A stretch of 57,531 nucleotides of DNA from Streptomyces sp. JJ36 (lineage in GTDB: Bacteria > Actinomycetota > Actinomycetes > Streptomycetales > Streptomycetaceae), in assembly GCF_021696945.1 (NCBI RefSeq), contig NZ_JACYHE010000034.1, positions 1-57,531 of the forward strand, given 5' to 3'. The position numbers were made by a program, and so were the translations under genes. Within the stretch, counting starts at the first letter, position 1; every line of letters starts with the position of its first letter. The notes under the pieces are model-generated. The model made no database searches, was not told the origin of the DNA, and was given only the letters and a program-made list of their open reading frames with translations. Positions 36,589-43,571 of the stretch are shown here, in pieces.

Positions 36589-37734
36589 TCAGCGGTAGGT
36601 GCGGCCCTTCCAGGCCGCACCCCGCCCGCGGTGGTGCCGCACGGCGGAGTCCACCGTCATCGCCAGGTAGAGAGCCGCGGTCAGCGGCAGCGTGACCGCG
36701 GTCCACACCGGCTGCCGGTAGTAGCGCAGCATCGGCACGTAGGTCGCCGTCATCACCGCCCAGGCGGCGGCGCCGGCCACCGAGCCGGTCAGCGCCGCGG
36801 CCGGCGGCAGCAGGTAGAGCACCGCCAGGCCGGCGACGGTCCCCGCCAGCAGCGGCGGGCTGTACCGCAGTTGCGCGTACGCGCTGCGCGTCACCATGCG
36901 CCACAGCTCCGGCAGTCCCGCGTACGGCCGTACGCTCCGCACGCCGTCGGCCAGGCCCAGCCACACCCGCCCGCTCCCGGACCGCTTCACCGCCCGGGCC
37001 AGCGACACGTCGTCGATCAGCGCACCGCGGATGCTCTCCGGAACCTGCGCGCGCTCGGCCGCCGCCACGCTCAGCAGCACACAGCCTCCGGCCGCGGCCG
37101 CGGTACGCGCCTGAGGCCGGTTCACCCGGCGGAACGGGTAGAGCTTGGCGAAGAAGTAGACGAACGCCGGGACGAGCAGCCGCTCCCAGCGGCCGGCCAC
37201 CCGCAGCCGCGCCATCAGCGAGACCAGGTCGTAGCCGCCGGCGCAGGCCGCGCTCACCAGGTCCCGCAGCGAAGCGGGAGCGTGGGCGATGTCGGCGTCG
37301 GTGAGCAGCACGTACTCCGCGCCGGTGCGGGAGCGGGCCGCCGCCAGCCCCTGCCGCACCGCCCACAGCTTCCCCGTCCAGCCCGGTTCCGGGGGCCCGG
37401 CGGGCACCACCGTCAGCGGCAGCCCGCCCGGACGCGCGTCCGCGAGCGCACGCGCCAGCTCACCTGTCCCGTCGCGGCTCCCGTCGTCGACCAGGAACAC
37501 CTCGGCGTGTCCCGGATAGCGCTGGCCCAGCAGCGAGGGCAGGCTGTCCGGCAGCACGGCGGCCTCGTCCCGGGCGGGCACCACCACCGCCACGTCCGGC
37601 CACCGCGGTGGCGCGCTGCGGCGGGGCAGCCGGGTACCGGTGTGCCAGTAGCGGCCGTGGCCGAGCAGCAGCCACAGCCAGGCCGCCAGGGGGACGAACG
37701 GAGCCCAGGTCGGCAGGGCGGTCGGCAGGGTCAC
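36589..37734 (-). CDS. HpnB-like family 2 glycosyltransferase
   Basis: This 381-residue membrane glycosyltransferase has an N-terminal hydrophobic segment (about 9-25), a GT-A domain with VAVVVPARDEAAVLPDSL (about 48-65), the FLVDDGSRDGT nucleotide-sugar loop (about 80-90), LLTDADI (Asp-x-Asp-like metal motif, about 142-148) and DDVSLARAVK. It ends with about four membrane segments (residues about 270-365). The layout matches the hopanoid-associated HpnB group, but no squalene or hopene genes are nearby. The lipid acceptor is unknown. GTG 37734 is chosen as the start just before the first hydrophobic segment; its ribosome site is weak. Confidence 0.82.
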   Translation of the reverse strand: MTLPTALPTWAPFVPLAAWLWLLLGHGRYWHTGTRLPRRSAPPRWPDVAVVVPARDEAAVLPDSLPSLLGQRYPGHAEVFLVDDGSRDGTGELARALADARPGGLPLTVVPAGPPEPGWTGKLWAVRQGLAAARSRTGAEYVLLTDADIAHAPASLRDLVSAACAGGYDLVSLMARLRVAGRWERLLVPAFVYFFAKLYPFRRVNRPQARTAAAAGGCVLLSVAAAERAQVPESIRGALIDDVSLARAVKRSGSGRVWLGLADGVRSVRPYAGLPELWRMVTRSAYAQLRYSPPLLAGTVAGLAVLYLLPPAAALTGSVAGAAAWAVMTATYVPMLRYYRQPVWTAVTLPLTAALYLAMTVDSAVRHHRGRGAAWKGRTYR

Positions 37735-37791
37735 CCGGCGCAGTGTGCCGCACGGCGGGCGCCGGGCGTGGGAGCCGTGCGGGGCATCGTC

Positions 37792-37797
37792 TAACAT
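37792..37797 (+). promoter_or_regulatory. -10 element of leaderless racemase mRNA
   Basis: TAACAT ends 6 nt before GTG 37804. The gene has no ribosome binding site. Confidence 0.45.
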
Positions 37798-37803
37798 TCC
37801 TCC

Positions 37804-38667
37804 GTGAAGATCGCGCTCGTGGACTCCGGCATCGGGCTGCTCGCCGCCGCCGCGGCCGTGCGCCGGCTGCGGCCCGACGCCGATCTGGTGCTCTCCTCCG
37901 ACCCCCGCGGCATGCCGTGGGGACCCCGCGCGCCCGAGGACATCGCCGCCCGCGCGCTCGGCTGCGCCCGGGCCGCCGCGGCACACCGGCCCGACGCGCT
38001 CATCGTCGCCTGCAACACCGCCTCGGTCCACGCGCTGCCCGCCCTCCGGGCGGAGCTGGAGCCGGCCGTGCCGGTGGTCGGCACGGTGCCCGCGGTCAAG
38101 CCTGCGGCCGCCGGCGGCGGCCCGGTCGCGGTCTGGGCCACCCCGGCCACCACCGGCAGCCCGTACCAGCGTGGGCTCATCGCGGAGTTCGGGAACGGCG
38201 CGCGGATCGCCGAGGTGCCCTGTCACGGGCTGGCGGACGCCGTCCAGTCGGGTGACGAGGCCGCCATCGACGCCGCGGTCGCCGCGGCCGCCGCGCTCAC
38301 CCCCGCGGGCACCCGGGCCGTGGTGCTCGGCTGCACCCACTACGAGCTGGTCGGCGAGCGCATCCGGCGGGTCGTGGCGGCCGCCGGGGACGGCGCGGGG
38401 GCCCGGCTGCCCGAGCTGTACGGCTCGGCCCGCGCGGTCGCCGCCCAGGCGCTGCGCCGGGCGGCCGGGCCGGCCCGCGGGCGCACCGGTGGGGGCGGTC
38501 TGGCGGTGCTGCTCAGCGGCGTCACCGGCGAGCTGCCGGGCGCGGCCGTCACCTACGCCGAGGGACGCCTGCTCGCCGTGCCCGGCCCGGCGCACACGGC
38601 CCGCCCGGACGGGGCGGCCCGTACGGCCGGCAGCACCGCCGGCCCCGCACGGCGGGGCGGCGGGTGA
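37804..38667 (+). CDS. Aspartate/glutamate racemase family protein
   Basis: This is a 287-residue MurI-like protein of the cofactor-independent racemase superfamily. The N-terminal VDSGIG (6-11) is the Asp-Ser substrate loop. The first catalytic Cys is in IVACNTAS (about 70-77) and the second in VVLGCTHYEL (about 174-183). Both catalytic cysteines are present, so activity is likely. The C-terminal 40 residues are low-complexity Gly/Ala. In a streptomycete the housekeeping murI normally lies in another conserved context, so this is probably a second racemase, possibly for glutamate or aspartate. GTG 37804 follows a -10 box at leaderless spacing. Confidence 0.82.
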   Translation: MKIALVDSGIGLLAAAAAVRRLRPDADLVLSSDPRGMPWGPRAPEDIAARALGCARAAAAHRPDALIVACNTASVHALPALRAELEPAVPVVGTVPAVKPAAAGGGPVAVWATPATTGSPYQRGLIAEFGNGARIAEVPCHGLADAVQSGDEAAIDAAVAAAAALTPAGTRAVVLGCTHYELVGERIRRVVAAAGDGAGARLPELYGSARAVAAQALRRAAGPARGRTGGGGLAVLLSGVTGELPGAAVTYAEGRLLAVPGPAHTARPDGAARTAGSTAGPARRGGG

Positions 38668-38711
38668 CCGCCGCCCCGCGGCTCCTGACGCGCCGCACGG
38701 CGACCGGGACG

Positions 38712-38717
38712 TAGAGT
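38712..38717 (+). promoter_or_regulatory. -10 element of leaderless Nudix mRNA
   Basis: TAGAGT matches the Streptomyces TAGRRT -10 consensus well and ends 6 nt before ATG 38724. Confidence 0.5.
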
Positions 38718-38723
38718 CGGCGC

Positions 38724-39209
38724 ATGGCCATCCCCGAGTTCATCCGAGCGCTGCGGGCCACTGCGGGCCGGCAGCTCCTTTTCCTGCCGGGCGTCAGCGC
38801 CGTCGTGCTGGACGACGCCGACCGCGTGCTGCTCGCCCGCCGGGCGGACACCGGGCGGTGGGCGCTCATCGGCGGCATCGCGGAGCCGGGGGAACAGCCC
38901 GCGGACACCGTGGTGCGCGAGGTGCAGGAGGAGACGGCCGTGCAGTGCGTGCCGGAACGGATCATCCTGGTGCAGGGGCTGGAGCCGGTCCGCTACCCGA
39001 ACGGTGACCGCTGCCAGTTCGTGGACGTCTGCTTCCGCTGCCGCGCGGTGGGCGGCGAGGCCCGGGTGAACGACGACGAGTCGCTGGAGGTCGGCTGGTT
39101 CGCGCAGGACGCGCTGCCGCCGCTGGAGGAGTTCGCCCTGCAGCGGATCAAGCAGGCGGCCGACGAGGGGCCCGCCTGGTTCGAGACGTCCGCGCCGCCC
39201 CCGGACTGA
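38724..39209 (+). CDS. Nudix hydrolase
   Basis: This is a 161-residue pyrophosphohydrolase. The Nudix box GIAEPGEQPADTVVREVQEE (about residues 53-72) fits GX5EX7REUXEE, followed by TAV where most members have a Gly. An N-terminal strand block (LLFLPGVSAVVLDDADRVLL) precedes it. A later GDRCQFVDVCFRCRA stretch is typical of the ADP-ribose/NADH-type and (d)NTP-type members. The substrate cannot be chosen. It has its own leaderless promoter and is followed by a terminator hairpin. Confidence 0.88.
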   Translation: MAIPEFIRALRATAGRQLLFLPGVSAVVLDDADRVLLARRADTGRWALIGGIAEPGEQPADTVVREVQEETAVQCVPERIILVQGLEPVRYPNGDRCQFVDVCFRCRAVGGEARVNDDESLEVGWFAQDALPPLEEFALQRIKQAADEGPAWFETSAPPPD

Positions 39210-39233
39210 CGCCGCCCCCGGACGACGCCGCCC

Positions 39234-39250
39234 GGCCGGGCTTCCCGGCC
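39234..39250. terminator. Bidirectional terminator between Nudix and dhaK
   Basis: GGCCGGG (39234-39240) pairs with CCCGGCC (39244-39250) around CTT, between the two convergent stop codons. Confidence 0.55.
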
Positions 39251-39272
39251 CGGCACGTCCGGCGGCAGCCGG

Positions 39273-40265
39273 TCAGGCGCCCCAGCGCAGCCCCGGCGTC
39301 CGTACCGGCGCGTCCCACAGCCGGAGCAGCTCCTCGTCGGCCCGGCAGAGGGTCACCGAGGCGCCGGCCATGTCCAGCGACGTCACGTAGTTCCCGACCA
39401 GTGTGCGGGCCACCGGGACGCCGCGTTCGCCGAGCACCCGCTGGACCTCGGCGTGGAAGCCGTACAGTTCCAGCAGCGGGGTGCCGCCCATGCCGTTGAC
39501 CAGCAGCAGCACCGGGCCGTCCGGCCGCAGCTCGGCCAGCACCGCGTCCAGCGCGGCGTCCGCGATCTCTCCCGAGGTCATCATCGGCCGCCGCTCACGG
39601 CCCGGCTCGCCGTGGATGCCGACGCCGAACTCCAGCTCGCCCGGCGGCAGGTCGAAGGTCGGCGTGCCCTTCGCCGGGGTGGTGCAGGCGCTCAGCGCGA
39701 CGCCGAAGCTGCGAGCGGAGTCCGCGACCCGCCGGGCCAGCGACTCCACCCGCTCCAGTGGCGCCCCCTCCTCCGCGGCCGCCCCCGCGATCTTCTCCAC
39801 GAAGAGCGTGGCCCCGGTGCCGCGCCGGCCGGCGGTGTAGAGGCTGTCGGTCACGGCGACGTCGTCCTCCACCAGCACCTTGCCCACGCGCACCCCCTCG
39901 TCCTCGGCGAGCTCGGCGGCCATGTCGAAGTTGAGCACGTCCCCGGTGTAGTTCTTCACCACGAAGAGCACGCCCGCGCCGCTGTCCACGGCGGCCGCTG
40001 CCCGGGTCATCTGGTCCGGCACCGGCGAGGTGAAGACCTCGCCCGGGCAGGCCGCGTCGAGCATGCCGGGCCCCACGAAGCCGCCGTGCAGCGGCTCGTG
40101 CCCGGAGCCGCCGCCCGAGACCAGGGCGACCTTGCCGGACACCGGTGCGTCGGCCCGCACCACCACCCGGTTCTCCACGTCCACCGTCAGTTCGGGGTGT
40201 GCCGCGGCCATGCCCCGCAGCGCATCCGCCACCACCGTCTCCGGAACATTGATCAGCTGCTTCAT
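39273..40265 (-). CDS. dhaK: Dihydroxyacetone kinase subunit DhaK
   Basis: This is a 330-residue protein of the DhaK type, which covalently holds dihydroxyacetone through a histidine and transfers phosphate with DhaL. Visible features are VSGGGSGHEPLHGGFVG (about residues 48-64), VKNYTGDVLNFDMA (about 101-114), and FGVGIHGEPG (about 212-221), where the His is the hemiaminal-forming residue. ATG 40265 follows GAGGGAG 7 nt upstream. The usual partners dhaL and dhaM are absent on either side: the downstream neighbour is a convergent Nudix gene and the upstream one is a divergent flavoprotein. It is either an orphan or uses a DhaL encoded elsewhere. Confidence 0.92.
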   Translation of the reverse strand: MKQLINVPETVVADALRGMAAAHPELTVDVENRVVVRADAPVSGKVALVSGGGSGHEPLHGGFVGPGMLDAACPGEVFTSPVPDQMTRAAAAVDSGAGVLFVVKNYTGDVLNFDMAAELAEDEGVRVGKVLVEDDVAVTDSLYTAGRRGTGATLFVEKIAGAAAEEGAPLERVESLARRVADSARSFGVALSACTTPAKGTPTFDLPPGELEFGVGIHGEPGRERRPMMTSGEIADAALDAVLAELRPDGPVLLLVNGMGGTPLLELYGFHAEVQRVLGERGVPVARTLVGNYVTSLDMAGASVTLCRADEELLRLWDAPVRTPGLRWGA

Positions 40266-40470
40266 CGCGGGCTCCCTCGATCGGGTGCGGTCACGGACAC
40301 CGCTCACTCAACCAGGTGTCCGCCGTGCGCGGAACGACACCGGCCCGGGGGGCCTTCGTGTCGCCTCCCGGCCCCCGGCACGCCCGCCCGGCTCCCTTCC
40401 GGGCGCCCCGGGGCCCGCGCGGCAGGGCGGCACGGTGGCCGCCGCGCCGCGGTGCGTGCTACCAAGAGCC

Positions 40471-42123
40471 ATGCCCGCCGACGCCGCACCCCCGCCCGCC
40501 GCCGACGCCGCACCCCCGCCCGCCGCTCCCCGGAAGCCCCGCTACGACGTCGTGATCGTCGGCGGCGGGCACAACGGGCTCGTCGCCGCCGCCTATCTCG
40601 CCCGCGCCGGCCGCTCGGTGCTGTTGCTGGAGCGGTCCGGCCACCTCGGCGGCGCCGCCGTCTCCACCCGGCCGTTCCCCGGTGTCGACGTCCGGCTGTC
40701 CGCCTACTCCTACCTGGTCAGCCTGCTGCCCCGGCAGATCGTCACGGATCTCGGGCTGCGCGTCACCCTCCGCCGCCGGGCGGTGTCCTCCTACACCCCC
40801 ACGATCCGGGACGGACGTCCCACCGGCCTGCTGATCGGCGCCGACGAACAACGCACCCGGGAGGCGTTCGCCCGCCTGACCGGCTCCGACCGGGAGTACA
40901 CCGCCTGGCGGCGCTTCCAGGAGATGACCGGCCGGGTCGCCGCGCGGGTCTTCCCCACGCTCACCGAGCCGCTGCCCACCCGCGCCGAGCTGCGCGCCCG
41001 GGTGGACGACGACGCGGCCTGGCAGGCGCTCTTCGACCGCCCGCTGGGCGAGACGGTGGAGACCCACTTCGCCGACGACCTGGTGCGCGGCATCGTGCTC
41101 ACCGACGCGCTGATCGGCACCTTCAGCCACGCCCACGACCCCTCGCTCCGGCAGAACCGCTGCTTCCTCTACCACGTGATCGGCGGCGGCACCGGCGACT
41201 GGGACGTGCCGGTCGGCGGGATGGGGGCGGTCACCGGCGCGCTCGCCGACGCGGCCCGCACCGCGGGCGCCGAACTCCTCACCGGCCACCCCGTGCACCG
41301 CATCGACACCGACGGACGCGAGGCGGCCGTGCACTACCGGGCGGCCGGCACCGAGGGCACCGTCGCCGCCCGGCGGGTGCTGGTCGGCGCGGCGCCCCGT
41401 ACGCTCGCCGCGCTGCTCGGCGAGGACGACGGCGCCCCGGTCTCCGGCTCGCAGCTCAAGGTCAACATGGTTTTGCGCCGGCTGCCCCGGCTGCGGGACA
41501 CCGCCGTCGACCCCCGGGATGCCTTCGCCGGTACCTTCCACATCGCCGAGGGGTACGGCCAGCTCGCCGCCGCTTACCGGCAGGCCGCCGCCGGGGAGCG
41601 GCCGGCGGCCCCGCCCTCGGAGATCTACTGCCACACGCTCACCGATCCGACGATCCTCGGGCCCGGGCCCGCCCGGGCCGGCTTCCAGACGCTCACCCTC
41701 TTCGGGCTGCTCACCCCCGGGGAACTCTTCCCGGACGTGCACACCGACCCGGCCGGGCACACCGACCCGGCCGGGCACGCCGCCCGCCGCCGGGAGCTGC
41801 TGGACGCCACCCTCGCCCAGCTCGACGCCCAGCTCGCCGAGCCGCTCGCGGACTGCCTGGCCGAGGACGCCGAGGGACGCCCCTGTCTGGAGGCGAAGGC
41901 CCCGGGCGACCTGGAGCGGGAGCTGCGGCTGCCGGGCGGGCACATCTTCCACGGCGACCTGTCCTTCCCGTACGCCGCCGAGGGCGACGGGCGATGGGGC
42001 GTGGAGACCCGGCACCCGAACGTGTTGCTGTGCGGCGCCGGGGCGGTGCGCGGCGGCGGAGTGAGCGGGGTGCCGGGGCACAACGCCGCGATGGCCGTCC
42101 TGGAGGCCGGCGACGGAGGGTGA
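40471..42123 (+). CDS. CrtI/RetSat-like FAD-dependent oxidoreductase
   Basis: This 550-residue flavoprotein carries the Rossmann motif DVVIVGGGHNGLVAAAYLA (about residues 27-45), GGAAVSTRPFPGVDVRLSA as in phytoene-desaturase-related enzymes, and a C-terminal FAD segment NVLLCGAGAVRGGGVSGVPG (about 518-537). Members desaturate or saturate carotenoids and other hydrophobic substrates; no carotenoid genes are nearby, so the substrate is open. The N-terminus (ADAAPPPAADAAPPPAAP) is a perfect 24-bp tandem duplication, and HTDPAGHTDPAGH further on is an 18-bp duplication. ATG 40471 is used; the preceding 205-nt gap from dhaK shows no ribosome site and only a weak TACCAA box. Confidence 0.82.
   Translation: MPADAAPPPAADAAPPPAAPRKPRYDVVIVGGGHNGLVAAAYLARAGRSVLLLERSGHLGGAAVSTRPFPGVDVRLSAYSYLVSLLPRQIVTDLGLRVTLRRRAVSSYTPTIRDGRPTGLLIGADEQRTREAFARLTGSDREYTAWRRFQEMTGRVAARVFPTLTEPLPTRAELRARVDDDAAWQALFDRPLGETVETHFADDLVRGIVLTDALIGTFSHAHDPSLRQNRCFLYHVIGGGTGDWDVPVGGMGAVTGALADAARTAGAELLTGHPVHRIDTDGREAAVHYRAAGTEGTVAARRVLVGAAPRTLAALLGEDDGAPVSGSQLKVNMVLRRLPRLRDTAVDPRDAFAGTFHIAEGYGQLAAAYRQAAAGERPAAPPSEIYCHTLTDPTILGPGPARAGFQTLTLFGLLTPGELFPDVHTDPAGHTDPAGHAARRRELLDATLAQLDAQLAEPLADCLAEDAEGRPCLEAKAPGDLERELRLPGGHIFHGDLSFPYAAEGDGRWGVETRHPNVLLCGAGAVRGGGVSGVPGHNAAMAVLEAGDGG
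40477..40524 (+). repeat. 24-bp perfect tandem duplication in coding sequence
   Basis: Positions 40477-40500 and 40501-40524 are identical 24-mers encoding ADAAPPPA twice, at the N-terminus of the CrtI-like protein. Confidence 0.9.
41740..41775 (+). repeat. 18-bp perfect tandem duplication in coding sequence
   Basis: Positions 41740-41757 and 41758-41775 are identical 18-mers encoding HTDPAG twice within the same flavoprotein gene, in frame. Confidence 0.9.
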
Positions 42124-42284
42124 CCGCCGGCTGTACGGACCGCCGCCGGCGCTGCGGGCGACGCGCCCGTCCGCCCGCCCCGGCCGAGCGCGCCGGGTAA
42201 CCGAGCGGTTTGGAAATCGTGGGTACGGCAATCCGGGAGGCACCGGGCGCCCCGCGCGGCCCCCGGTGAGGAGGTCCGTACCCG

Positions 42285-43571
42285 ATGGAGACGGCGAACA
42301 TCTTCGTACTCGGGCTCGACGAGAAGAATCTCCGGACGTTGCGGGACGTGCCGCACGCCGAGGAGTACCGCTTCCGTCCGCTGCTGGACAAGGAGGAGCT
42401 GCAGCATGGCGAGATCCGCATCACCGAGCTGATCGAGAAGGCACAGCGCCGGCTCGACGCCTTCGAGGGCCGCATCGACGCGATCGTGGGTTACTGGGAC
42501 TTCCCGGTGAGCTCCATGACGCCGATCCTCTGCCGTCGCTACGGGTTGCGCGGCCCGCCGCTGGAGGCCGTGGCCAAGTGCGAGCACAAGTACTGGTCCC
42601 GGCTGGAGCAGCGCGAGGTGACCGACGCCTACCCGCGGTTCGCCCTCGTCGACCCGCACGGCCCGGACCGGCCGCCCGAGAGCCTGCGGTACCCGATATG
42701 GATCAAGCCGGTGAAGTCCTACTCCTCGGAGCTCGCCTTCCGGGTCGCGGACGACGCGGAGTACGCGCGGGCGATGGAGCGGATCCGGGAGGGCGTGGGC
42801 CGGCTCGGCAAGGCGTTCGACACCGTGCTGGAACGGGTGGACGCACCGCCCGAGGTCGCCGAGGCGGGCGGCACGGCCTGCCTGGCCGAGGAGGCCATGT
42901 CCGGTGTGCAGGCCACCGTGGAGGGCTACACCCGGGAGGGCCGGGTGCACGTCTACGGCATCGTGGACTCGCTCAACTATCCCGGCACGTCGAGCTTCAT
43001 GCGCTACCAGTACCCCTCCTCGCTGCCGCCCGCCATGCAGCAGCGGCTGACGGAGATCTCGGAACGGGTCATGGAGCGCATCGGCCTGGACGACTCGACC
43101 TTCTGCATCGAGTTCTTCTGCCGGCCGGAGGAGGGCGACGCCTGCATCCTGGAGATCAACCCGCGGCACTCGCAGTCCCATGCCGAGATGTTCGAGCAGG
43201 TCGACGGCATCCCCAACCACCACTGCATGGTCAGTCTGGCGCTGGGCCGGGACCCGCACCTGCCGCACCGGCAGGGCCCGTACGCCGTCGCCGCCAAGTG
43301 CCACCTGCGGCACTTCCGTGACGGCGTGGTGCGGCACCGCGCCTCCGCCGCCGCGATCGAACGACTCCGGCGGGAGATGCCCGGCGTGCAGGTCGTCCCG
43401 GTCGTGGACGTGGGGATGCGCCTCTCCGAGGCGCCCACCGCCCACGACTCCTACAGCTACGAGCTGGCCCACATCTACGTCGGTGCCGACGACGAGGAGA
43501 GCCTGCAGCGCAAGTACGACCGCTGTGTCGCGGCACTCGACTTCCGCTTCGACGACGAGGAGGACGGCTGA
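42285..43571 (+). CDS. ATP-grasp ligase-like protein
   Basis: This is a 428-residue protein with an ATP-grasp fold. The pre-ATP region holds AIVGYWDFPVSSMTPILCRR and a Lys in CEHKYWSRLEQ. The ATP-binding strands are YPIWIKPVKSYSSELAF (about 135-151), with the Lys that binds ATP phosphate, and AEEAMSGVQATVEGY (about 202-216). The metal-binding C-terminal block is FCIEFFCRPEEGDACILEIN (about 272-291), where Glu and Asn coordinate Mg. These enzymes form amide or peptide bonds via acyl-phosphates. ATG 42285 follows GAGGAGG. Its stop codon overlaps the start of the CocE-like hydrolase (TGATG), so the two are one coupled unit. The substrates are unknown. Confidence 0.85.
   Translation: METANIFVLGLDEKNLRTLRDVPHAEEYRFRPLLDKEELQHGEIRITELIEKAQRRLDAFEGRIDAIVGYWDFPVSSMTPILCRRYGLRGPPLEAVAKCEHKYWSRLEQREVTDAYPRFALVDPHGPDRPPESLRYPIWIKPVKSYSSELAFRVADDAEYARAMERIREGVGRLGKAFDTVLERVDAPPEVAEAGGTACLAEEAMSGVQATVEGYTREGRVHVYGIVDSLNYPGTSSFMRYQYPSSLPPAMQQRLTEISERVMERIGLDDSTFCIEFFCRPEEGDACILEINPRHSQSHAEMFEQVDGIPNHHCMVSLALGRDPHLPHRQGPYAVAAKCHLRHFRDGVVRHRASAAAIERLRREMPGVQVVPVVDVGMRLSEAPTAHDSYSYELAHIYVGADDEESLQRKYDRCVAALDFRFDDEEDG

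Noticed and set aside
40471..42123. CrtI-like flavoprotein as cargo of the encapsulin pair
   Set aside because: Its Ala/Pro-rich N-terminus is short (about 22 residues) and arose by tandem duplication, and the gene is 12 kb away. There is too little to support loading.
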